From Betaproteobacteria bacterium (GTDB lineage Bacteria; Pseudomonadota; Gammaproteobacteria; Burkholderiales; SG8-41), in assembly GCA_947486575.1 (NCBI GenBank), contig CANKUB010000030.1, positions 1 to 40,809 on the forward strand: DNA of 40,809 bases, given 5' to 3'. Under the pieces are notes generated by a model that did not search any database, had not been told where the DNA came from, and was given only the letters and a program-made list of their open reading frames with translations. Below are positions 27,202 through 34,237 of the stretch, piece after piece. How positions within the stretch are numbered: position 1 is the first letter of the stretch; each line of letters starts with the position of its first letter. A program made the position numbers and the translations under genes.

Positions 27202-28176
27202 TCAGCCGTCAATCTTAACGCCCGCATCCTTGATCACCTTCGCCCACTTGGCGACTTCGCTGCGCAGAAACTGATCAAGTTCCGCAGGCGAGCTACCCAC
27301 GGGATCAATCCCCATCTGCACAAAACGGTCACGAACGTCAGGTCGCTTGAATGCCGGCATGATTTGCGCGCTGAGCTTGTCGATGGCCGCTTGGGGCGTG
27401 CCCGCCGGTGCGAGCCAGGCCACCCACGTTCCACCCGTGACATTGACGCCGGCTTCGATCATGGTCGGAATGTCGGGCGCGGACTGGATGCGTTTTTCGG
27501 AGGCCATGCCCAATGCCTTGATGCGTCCGCCGCGCACGTGCGGCATCATTGACGAGGGTGTGTCCATCAGTATCTGAATCTGCCCGGCAACCAGATCCTG
27601 CAACGCAGGCGCGGTGCCCTTGTATGGAATGTGATTTAATTTGATGCCCGTGGTGAGCATCAGCAATTCGGTGGTGAGATGCGCCGCTGCGCCGATGCCG
27701 CTGGAGCCAAACGAAAGTGATCCCGGCTTGGCCTTGGCCAGCGCGACCAGTTCTTTGGCGTCTTTGGCTGCAAGGTTGTTGGTCGCGGTCACAATCAACG
27801 GCGCCGTGACCAGCAGCGACACGGGCGCAAAACTCTTGACCGCGTCGTAGGGCAGTTTCGGATACAGCGTCTGATTCGCGGCGTGCGCTGCAATCACCGA
27901 CACCAGTGTGTAACCATCCGCCGAGGCCTTGGACACAATATCCACGCCGAGAATGCTGTTGGCACCGGGGCGGTTGTCCACCAGCACGTTCTGATTCACG
28001 GCCTTGGAAACCTCCTGCGCGACGATGCGCGTTACCACATCGGTGATGCCGCCGGGCGTATACGGCACCACTACGCGAATCGGCCGCGCGGGGTAGGGCT
28101 GCTGCGCTAAGGCGTTCTGGGCAAAGGCTGCTGCGCCCACGGTCAGTAATATGTAACCCATTGTTTTTAATGACAT
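27202..28176 (-). CDS. Bug-type (TctC family) periplasmic solute receptor
   Basis: 324 residues. The signal peptide ends near FAQNALAQ-QP. Family blocks: VVVPYTPGGITDVVTR (first ligand loop), LVDNRPGANS, NHIPYKGTAPALQDLVAGQ and PDIPTMIEAGVNVTG. GGAGAAATA before ATG 28176 fixes the start against an upstream opening at 28245. It follows another receptor gene by 26 bases, the second member of a tandem pair. Confidence 0.92.
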   Translation of the reverse strand: MSLKTMGYILLTVGAAAFAQNALAQQPYPARPIRVVVPYTPGGITDVVTRIVAQEVSKAVNQNVLVDNRPGANSILGVDIVSKASADGYTLVSVIAAHAANQTLYPKLPYDAVKSFAPVSLLVTAPLIVTATNNLAAKDAKELVALAKAKPGSLSFGSSGIGAAAHLTTELLMLTTGIKLNHIPYKGTAPALQDLVAGQIQILMDTPSSMMPHVRGGRIKALGMASEKRIQSAPDIPTMIEAGVNVTGGTWVAWLAPAGTPQAAIDKLSAQIMPAFKRPDVRDRFVQMGIDPVGSSPAELDQFLRSEVAKWAKVIKDAGVKIDG

Positions 28177-28202
28177 TATTTCTCCATTGGCGTATGACGA
28201 TT

Positions 28203-29165
28203 TTACTCTACCCGCGCGCCGGTTGCCTTGACAACTTTGCCCCACTTGGCGACTTCGTTACGGATGTGCTCGGTGAATTGCTGTGCGGTGCCGCCAACGG
28301 GTGTTACGCCGCCGTTAGTGAAGCGCTGGCGCACGTCGGTCATGGCGATGATTTTGTTGATCTCCCCGTTGAGCTTTGTCACCACATCGCGCGGCGTGCT
28401 GGCCGGCGCAACCACGCCGAACCACACGTTGACATCATAACCCGGCACGCCGGACTCGATCACCGTGGGCACTTCGGGTGCGAGGTCTGAGCGTTTCTGG
28501 CTGGTGACGGCAATTGCCTTCACTTTGCCGCCTTTCACATGGGGCAGCACGTTGGGTGTGTTGTCGAAAATCATCATCACATGGCCACCCATCAAATCCA
28601 CCAGTGCGGGCGCGCTGCCTTTGTACGGCACGTGAGTGATTTTTGTGCCGGTCATCAGCTTGAACAGCTCCATCGACATGTGATTTGATGTGCCGCTGCC
28701 GGTGGAGGCGTAGGTCAATTGATCCGGCTTGGCCTTTGCGAGGGCAATCAATTCCTTGATGGAGGCCACCGGCACGGACGGGTGCATCACCAGCATATTC
28801 GGCGTGGCGCCGGCCTGAATTATGCCGGTGAAATCTTTCACCGTATCAAACGGCAGCCGCGCATAGAGCGTAGCGTTAACCGCGAACGGTACCGCCACAA
28901 TCAGCAGAGTGTAACCATCGCCTGGCGACTTGGCGACGATATCGGTGCCTATGGTACTGCCCGCGCCGGGACGGTTATCCACCACGGATTGCGCAAAGTT
29001 ACCCTCAGTAAACTTTTGCGATAGGGTGCGGCCCAGCGTGTCGTTGAACGCGCCCGGCGGGAACGGCACGACGATGCGGATGGATTTGGTAGGGTAGGTT
29101 TGTGCAAAGGCCTGCGCACAGGTCATGCAGCTGAGCGCCAGCAGCGCGCGGTTCTTGAGTCTCAT
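28203..29165 (-). CDS. Bug-type (TctC family) periplasmic solute receptor
   Basis: 320 residues. The signal peptide ends near AQAFAQ-TYP. The first ligand loop reads VVPFPPGAFNDTLGR, with Ala where most relatives have the second Gly and Phe-Asn before the conserved Asp, which may alter the ligand pocket. THVPYKGSAPALVDLMGG and PEVPTVIESGVPGYD follow. GAGGAG before ATG 29165 fixes the start. The start lies 20 bases inside the gap after the dehydratase stop, so dehydratase and receptor pair are likely one operon. Confidence 0.92.
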   Translation of the reverse strand: MRLKNRALLALSCMTCAQAFAQTYPTKSIRIVVPFPPGAFNDTLGRTLSQKFTEGNFAQSVVDNRPGAGSTIGTDIVAKSPGDGYTLLIVAVPFAVNATLYARLPFDTVKDFTGIIQAGATPNMLVMHPSVPVASIKELIALAKAKPDQLTYASTGSGTSNHMSMELFKLMTGTKITHVPYKGSAPALVDLMGGHVMMIFDNTPNVLPHVKGGKVKAIAVTSQKRSDLAPEVPTVIESGVPGYDVNVWFGVVAPASTPRDVVTKLNGEINKIIAMTDVRQRFTNGGVTPVGGTAQQFTEHIRNEVAKWGKVVKATGARVE

Positions 29166-29185
29166 CGGGTTCTCCTCACAGCAGA

Positions 29186-30346
29186 TCAAACGTAACTCGG
29201 CCCCTCAATCACAGGGTGTTTCAGCAGGAACTCTTCGTTGACTTCAACGCCGATGCCTGGCGCTTCCAGTGGCAGCACGCAGCCGTTCTTATCCACGGTG
29301 TAAGGCGTGCTCACCAGCTCATCGCGGAAGAGATTGTTCCGCGAAACATCGCCTTCAAAATAGCCGCCGTTATCGATCGACGCCAGCACATGCACGCAGG
29401 CGGCCATATTGATGCCGGTCATCGAGGTGTGCGGGTTGCATTGAATCTTGTAGGCCGAAGCCATGTGCGCAATGCGCATCACCTCGGTTATGCCGCCGGT
29501 TTTGGACACATCTGGCTGAAAAATGGTGATCACGTTATCTTCGATCAGACGGCTGAATTCGAAACGCGTGTAATGGTTTTCACCTGCGGCGAGCGGTACA
29601 TTGCCGTAGCGCCGCAGTTCGGCATAGGCGCGGTAGTCCTGCGCGGGAAACGGTTCTTCGAGCCAGCCCACGCCATTGGCTTCCAGCCCCGGCATCGCGG
29701 CGCGCGCGGAGTTGATGTCGTAGCCGGTGTTGGCGTCGGTGAGGATGACCAGTTCGTCGCCGAAAGCCTTGCGCACTGCGGCCACGCGTTCGATGTCACG
29801 CTTGGGCGTGTCGCCGATGCGCAGCTTCAGCGCCTTGTAGCCCATTGCCAGCAGCGGATGAATTTCGTCGATCAATTCAGATGGCGGTTGATACCCCAGC
29901 GACACGCCGCCCGCGTACGCCGGTATCGGGCGCGACGTACCGCCGAGCAATTTATACAACGGCCAACCCACCGCCTTGCCCCGTATATCCCATAGCGCCT
30001 GATCAATGCCGCTCATCGCAAGGCAAGTGCCCGCACCCATTCCGTGACTGGCAAGTTGCTTGTCGTAGATTTTTTTCCACACACCCACTACATCGGCGGC
30101 GTTCATGCCGAGCGTGAGCTGGCGCAACGTGGTATTCACCAGTGCCGCCACAGCCCCCGGCGCACGCCCGTGATGCGATTCGCCCCAGCCGACCAGACCG
30201 CCCGCTGTAGTAACTTTTACGATGATCGCATCGCGTTTTACTGCGCGGCCTACGCCGAGGCTTACAGAGTCTTCGGGTTTGACGGGGAAGGACGTGGGAA
30301 ACGCTTTGATTTCTGTGATTTTTAGATCGGGGTTGTTTACGGCCAT
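29186..30346 (-). CDS. Mandelate racemase/muconate lactonizing enzyme superfamily dehydratase
   Basis: 386-residue enolase-superfamily enzyme. Metal ligands Asp204 (LTDANTGYD), Glu230/231 (WLEEPF) and Glu256 (AAGENHY) are placed as in the family. The second-half dyad Asp279 (FQPDVSKTGG) and His306 (NPHTSM) indicates the mandelate racemase subgroup, which includes acid-sugar dehydratases. On the first barrel side Lys174-Leu-Arg176 replaces the usual KxK pair. It likely abstracts the alpha proton of an acid sugar or hydroxy acid; substrate unknown. Flanked by receptors and a lactonase-like gene, consistent with sugar-acid or lactone breakdown (inference). Confidence 0.9.
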   Translation of the reverse strand: MAVNNPDLKITEIKAFPTSFPVKPEDSVSLGVGRAVKRDAIIVKVTTAGGLVGWGESHHGRAPGAVAALVNTTLRQLTLGMNAADVVGVWKKIYDKQLASHGMGAGTCLAMSGIDQALWDIRGKAVGWPLYKLLGGTSRPIPAYAGGVSLGYQPPSELIDEIHPLLAMGYKALKLRIGDTPKRDIERVAAVRKAFGDELVILTDANTGYDINSARAAMPGLEANGVGWLEEPFPAQDYRAYAELRRYGNVPLAAGENHYTRFEFSRLIEDNVITIFQPDVSKTGGITEVMRIAHMASAYKIQCNPHTSMTGINMAACVHVLASIDNGGYFEGDVSRNNLFRDELVSTPYTVDKNGCVLPLEAPGIGVEVNEEFLLKHPVIEGPSYV

Positions 30347-30361
30347 CGGATGCTTTCGTTG

Positions 30362-30559
30362 TTAAGCTGCAATTTGCTCGTAGGTAAACTGCGGTGCGTC
30401 TGCTCGCGTTGACGCATGCTCAACCGTCATTGAGCAGAGGTTGCCCTGCGCATCCAGGTCGAGCACGGTGTTTTCGTCCAGGTCGCGCGTCTCCGCAACT
30501 GGAACGTTTTTAAATTCGATCAGCAATGTATCGGTATCAGTAAAGTAGCGAATTTTCAT
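30362..30559 (-). CDS. DUF2283 family small protein
   Basis: 65 residues. MKIRYFTDTDTLLIEFKN with VAETRDLDENTVLDLDAQGNL matches the DUF2283 pattern. The function is not established. ATG 30559 starts exactly at the family N-terminus; an upstream opening at 30595 adds an unrelated leader. It sits 15 bases before the dehydratase start and so is probably co-transcribed with it. Confidence 0.75.
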   Translation of the reverse strand: MKIRYFTDTDTLLIEFKNVPVAETRDLDENTVLDLDAQGNLCSMTVEHASTRADAPQFTYEQIAA

Positions 30560-30663
30560 GGGGCAAACCGCATGTTGATGTGAATGTTCGCTCAATCGGT
30601 GCGGGAGCGAACCGTTTCAAAGTAACGTGTGATTTTCACGCTGCAAAGATAACAGAATGTCGG

Positions 30664-30682
30664 TGCGGGTCAATGTCCCGCA
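30664..30682. other. Stem-loop between lactonase and DUF2283 genes
   Basis: TGCGGG (30664-30669) and CCCGCA (30677-30682) pair around a 7-base loop, ten bases after the lactonase stop on the minus strand. No U tract follows, so termination is doubtful. The decamer TCGGTGCGGG occurs twice here, at 30596 and 30660. Confidence 0.35.
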
Positions 30683-30691
30683 TGGCGGTTC

Positions 30692-31489
30692 TCATGCCTT
30701 CGGCGCAACATCCAGTCGCACCACCAACCCCTCAGTAGCTTTCGACATCGCCGGATATTTTTTCATCACCAGCGGATCATGTCCGGGTACGATGTGCTCA
30801 AGCGAATCCGCCAGACGTCGCAGCGAGCGGTAGCCGTCGAGCATTTCCGTCTGATTGACCACGTTCACGTAGGGCCGGTAGTTCATGAAGTTCTCGTAAA
30901 AGTGGCTGGTGTCGGAGGCGAGTACAACCACGCCGCGCGCGGTGTTGACGCGCACGCATTGCATGCCGGGGGTGTGACCGCCGAGGCGATGTACGCTGAT
31001 GCCGGGCGCTAACTCGGATTCGCCATCGTGAAACTGCATGCGCCCGGCGAAGTTCATGCGCACCAGGCCGGTTACGTCGTCCATATCAAACGAGTGCGCG
31101 GCTTTTTTGTAGCCCATGAAACGCCCGGTGGCGTATTCCATTTCCTTGTCCTGCAAATGAAAGTTGGCATTGGGAAATTTGTGGTAATTGCCTGCGTGAT
31201 CGTAGTGCAGATGCGTGAGAATCACATCGCTGACCGCGCTGGCTTTGATGCCGACTTCCGATAGCATCTCCACCGGGCAGCAGAGAAATTCGCGTTTGCG
31301 CTCGATGGCGTCTTCTTGCGTCATGCCGGTATCGATGACAAAGGTTTTATCAGGGCCGACGGCGACCCATACAAAATAATCCATCGGCATTGGCACGTCG
31401 TGCGGATCGCCGCCGAGAAAATGACTGGAACTGCGCGCGTCGCGCGTGCCGTAACGCAGGGCGAAGACTTCGTATTGGGGCAGGCTCAT
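30692..31489 (-). CDS. Metallo-beta-lactamase-fold hydrolase, N-acyl homoserine lactonase-like
   Basis: 265 residues. The zinc motif HxHxDH is complete (His93, His95, Asp97, His98 in THLHYDHAG), with further ligands in RLGGHTPGMQ, ASDTSHFYEN and IVPGHDPLV. The arrangement and length are those of AttM/AiiA-type lactonases, which open acyl-homoserine lactones; related enzymes act on other lactones. ATG 31489 begins MSLPQYEVFALRYG, the usual start of the group. With a dehydratase and receptors nearby, a catabolic lactone is as likely a substrate as a quorum-sensing signal. Confidence 0.85.
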   Translation of the reverse strand: MSLPQYEVFALRYGTRDARSSSHFLGGDPHDVPMPMDYFVWVAVGPDKTFVIDTGMTQEDAIERKREFLCCPVEMLSEVGIKASAVSDVILTHLHYDHAGNYHKFPNANFHLQDKEMEYATGRFMGYKKAAHSFDMDDVTGLVRMNFAGRMQFHDGESELAPGISVHRLGGHTPGMQCVRVNTARGVVVLASDTSHFYENFMNYRPYVNVVNQTEMLDGYRSLRRLADSLEHIVPGHDPLVMKKYPAMSKATEGLVVRLDVAPKA

Positions 31490-31528
31490 TTCGATGATTC
31501 CAGTGATTCTATGGCGTGGTAACAATGG

Positions 31529-32557
31529 TTACTCAATCTTATACCCGCTGTCCTTAACCACCTTGGCCCATTTATCTTTCTCCGCTACCAGCCACTTGCC
31601 GAATTCCTGCGGCGTTTTGGCCTGTGGACGCGACCCTTGCGTGGTCAGTTTTTCGCTGAATTCGGGAAGCGCAACGATGCGTTTTACTTCGTTGTAAACC
31701 TTGTTGATGATTTCCGGCGGCAGTTTTGCCGGGCCGATGATGCCCTGCCACGAGCCGGTGCTATAGCCTTCGAGGCCGGGCGTTTCGGCGATGGCGGGCA
31801 CATCAGGGAACATGGGTTCGCGCTTCTCGCTGGAGACGGCAATCAATTTCAGCTTGCCACTTTTCACATGTATCCAAGTTTGCAGCACGCCCATCATCAG
31901 AAAGTCACCGTCGCCTGTCATTACAGACATGACTGAGCTTTGGCCTCCCTTGGTCGGGATGTAGGTCCATTGTGTGCCGACGCGCTGTTGCAGCGCCAGC
32001 GTGGAAAGATGAATGTTGCTGCCAAGCCCGGTCGGTGCGTTGAGTTTGCCGGGGCTTTTCTTGGCAAGTGCGATGAGTTCAGCGACGGTTTTCACCGGTA
32101 CGCTCGGATGCGTGGTCAGCAAGTAGGGTGAAAAAGTTACCGTGGTGATGGTCACCAGGTCGCGAATAATATCGAACGGCAGCTTGGTATACATGCTGGG
32201 GCTGATCGACAGATTGCCGACATCCATCAGCGTCAGCGTGTAGCCGTCGGGTGCTGAGCGCGCAAGCATCTCCACGGCGATGTTGCCGTTGGCGCCGGGG
32301 CGAGAATCGGAAATGATCTGTTGCCCCCATGATTCGGTGAGTTTGGCGCCGATCATGCGCGTGAGAATGTCCGAGGTGCCGCCCGCCGGGTAGGGCACGA
32401 TCACGCGTATGGGCTTGGCGGGCCAGTTTTGCGCGCTGGCTGGCAGGGCACCGATAGTGCAAAAGGCGCTGGTGGTCGCAGCGCAAGCCACGATTAAGCG
32501 AAGATGCGCGCTGTGTTTGTAACTTATTGTTTTTATTATATTATTAAGTGTATTCAT
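31529..32557 (-). CDS. Bug-type (TctC family) receptor, PTKGGQ subtype
   Basis: About 342 residues. The signal peptide ends near ALPASAQ-NWP. VIVPYPAGGTSDILTR is the first ligand loop. In place of the common PYKGxxPA segment it reads YIPTKGGQSSVMSVMTGD, shared with the next receptor only. PDVPAIAETPGLEG and TGSWQGIIGPAKLPPEIINK are also nearly identical in that neighbour. The start may be ATG 32557 or ATG 32572; neither has a good ribosome binding site, which hints at coupling to the gene upstream. The lactonase gene follows after 39 bases. Confidence 0.9.
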   Translation of the reverse strand: MNTLNNIIKTISYKHSAHLRLIVACAATTSAFCTIGALPASAQNWPAKPIRVIVPYPAGGTSDILTRMIGAKLTESWGQQIISDSRPGANGNIAVEMLARSAPDGYTLTLMDVGNLSISPSMYTKLPFDIIRDLVTITTVTFSPYLLTTHPSVPVKTVAELIALAKKSPGKLNAPTGLGSNIHLSTLALQQRVGTQWTYIPTKGGQSSVMSVMTGDGDFLMMGVLQTWIHVKSGKLKLIAVSSEKREPMFPDVPAIAETPGLEGYSTGSWQGIIGPAKLPPEIINKVYNEVKRIVALPEFSEKLTTQGSRPQAKTPQEFGKWLVAEKDKWAKVVKDSGYKIE

Positions 32558-32611
32558 GATAATGTCCGTCATCGTGTTGGATTCAAATTTGCTAAAGCCC
32601 GCATGTCGCTG

Positions 32612-33589
32612 CTATTCCATCTTGAAGCCGGTTTCCTTGACTACTTTAGCCCAGCGGTCGCGTTCCGTCGCCAGAAATTTGCCGGTATCCTGCGGCGACA
32701 GGGCGAGTGGCACAGTGCCTTGCGAGCCGAGTTTTTCTTTCACATCCGCCAGCGCAAGCACGCGTCGCAGATCGGGGCTGAATTTGCTGATGATGTCGGC
32801 GGGTAATTTAGCCGGGCCGAGAATGCCTTGCCATGAACCCGTGTGAAATCCTTCAAAGCCCGGCGTCTCAGCCACAGTGGGCACATCGGGCAGCGACGGG
32901 TCGCGCTTATCACTGGAGATGGCGATCATCTTGATGCGGCCATTTTTTACATGGGGCAGCGTTTGCAGCATGCCGAGAAACATCACGTCGCCTTCGCCGG
33001 TAGCCACCGTCATCAGCGATTGCTGGCCACCCTTGGTCGGAATGTAAACCCACTTTACACCCGTGCGATTCTGCACAGCCAGTCCCGCCAGATGGGGTGC
33101 GCCGCCGATGCCGGTTGGGAAGTTGAGCTTGCCCGGATTCTTTTTCGCCAGCGCGATCAACTCTGTCAGATTTTTTACCGGCACGCTCGGATGCACCGAC
33201 AGCAAATGCGGCGAGTATGACACCATGCCGATGGGCGCGAGATCGCGTACCGGATCGAACGGCAGCTTGGGCAGCGTTAACGGCGTGATCATCAGATTGC
33301 CCACGTCGGTGAGCAAAAATGTATAACCGTCGGGTGGTGAACGCACCACGATATCGGTGCCGATGGTGCCGTTGGCGCCAGGACGGCTGTCGACCACGAT
33401 TTGCTGGCCCCATGCTTCAGTCAGTTTTTGTCCGATCAAGCGGGCCAGAATGTCGGAGGTGCCGCCGGAAGGGTAAGGTACGATCATGCGAATGGGTTTC
33501 GCGGGCCACGTTTGTGCGTACGCGGGCAACAGGGCGGCCTGGCCGATCAGGACGATAGTGGAAACCAGAGCGAGTTCGCGCAAGCGCAT
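32612..33589 (-). CDS. Bug-type (TctC family) receptor, PTKGGQ subtype
   Basis: 325 residues. The signal peptide ends near LLPAYAQ-TWP. Landmarks: MIVPYPSGGTSDILAR, VVDSRPGANG (DSR instead of DNR), YIPTKGGQQSLMTVATGE and PDVPTVAETPGFEG. Along its length it matches the downstream receptor much better than the other seven, pointing to tandem duplication. GGAAGAATCTC before ATG 33589 fixes the start; the reading frame stays open far upstream without coding signs. It is divergent from the molybdenum hydroxylase genes, with 174 bases between. Confidence 0.92.
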   Translation of the reverse strand: MRLRELALVSTIVLIGQAALLPAYAQTWPAKPIRMIVPYPSGGTSDILARLIGQKLTEAWGQQIVVDSRPGANGTIGTDIVVRSPPDGYTFLLTDVGNLMITPLTLPKLPFDPVRDLAPIGMVSYSPHLLSVHPSVPVKNLTELIALAKKNPGKLNFPTGIGGAPHLAGLAVQNRTGVKWVYIPTKGGQQSLMTVATGEGDVMFLGMLQTLPHVKNGRIKMIAISSDKRDPSLPDVPTVAETPGFEGFHTGSWQGILGPAKLPADIISKFSPDLRRVLALADVKEKLGSQGTVPLALSPQDTGKFLATERDRWAKVVKETGFKME

Positions 33590-33763
33590 GAGATTCTTCC
33601 GGGGGTAATTCAACGTGCAAAGTGTAGCTGTGTGGTGGCGTGCTGTCGAACCACATGCACAGATGTAACATTCGAATAGCGGACTCAACCAACTTGCAGC
33701 ACGGGTGATCCGGGTGCATGATGCTGTTTCAGATCGTCCAACAGATTTCCAGGGGAGGAAAAC

Positions 33764-34225
33764 GTGGCCAAACGCATTGAACTGAATGTCAATGGAAAAG
33801 CGCATACCGTTGAAGTCGAGCCGGATATGCCTTTACTCTACGCACTGCGCGATGATCTGGGTATGAAAGAGCCGCGCTTCGGTTGCGGTCTTGCGCAATG
33901 TGGCGCTTGCACGGTGCTGATGAATGGTTCGCCGGTACGCTCGTGCGTTACGCGCGTGGATTCGGTGGGTGCGGCAAAGATCACTACCTTGGCGGGTATC
34001 GGCACGCCGGAGAAGCCGCACAAGGTGCAAGCGGCGTTTGTTGAGGAGCAGGTGCCGCAGTGCGGCTATTGTCTCAATGGCTGGGTGATGACGTCAGTGG
34101 CATTGCTCGACAAAAATCCACGCCCGTCCGATGCGCAGATTCGTGATGCGCTGTCGGGTTTGAAGTGCCGTTGCGGCACCCACATGAGTATCCTGCGCGC
34201 GGTCAAGCGTGCGGCTCAGGCATAA
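33764..34225 (+). CDS. 2Fe-2S subunit of a molybdenum hydroxylase (isoquinoline 1-oxidoreductase alpha type)
   Basis: 153 residues with two 2Fe-2S sites: plant-type Cys41, Cys46, Cys49, Cys61 (FGCGLAQCGACTV) and the xanthine-oxidase-specific Cys100, Cys103, Cys135, Cys137 (PQCGYC and KCRCG). It passes electrons from the molybdenum centre. GTG 33764 follows a strong AGGGGAGGAA. The large subunit follows after 12 bases. It has no Tat signal of its own, so it probably crosses the membrane by hitch-hiking on the large subunit, as known for this enzyme group. Confidence 0.93.
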   Translation: MAKRIELNVNGKAHTVEVEPDMPLLYALRDDLGMKEPRFGCGLAQCGACTVLMNGSPVRSCVTRVDSVGAAKITTLAGIGTPEKPHKVQAAFVEEQVPQCGYCLNGWVMTSVALLDKNPRPSDAQIRDALSGLKCRCGTHMSILRAVKRAAQA

Positions 34226-34237
34226 GGAGAAATCACG

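Noticed and set aside
29216..29995. 259-codon plus-strand frame opposite the dehydratase
   Set aside because: No recognisable motif; the minus-strand enolase-superfamily residues are all in place.
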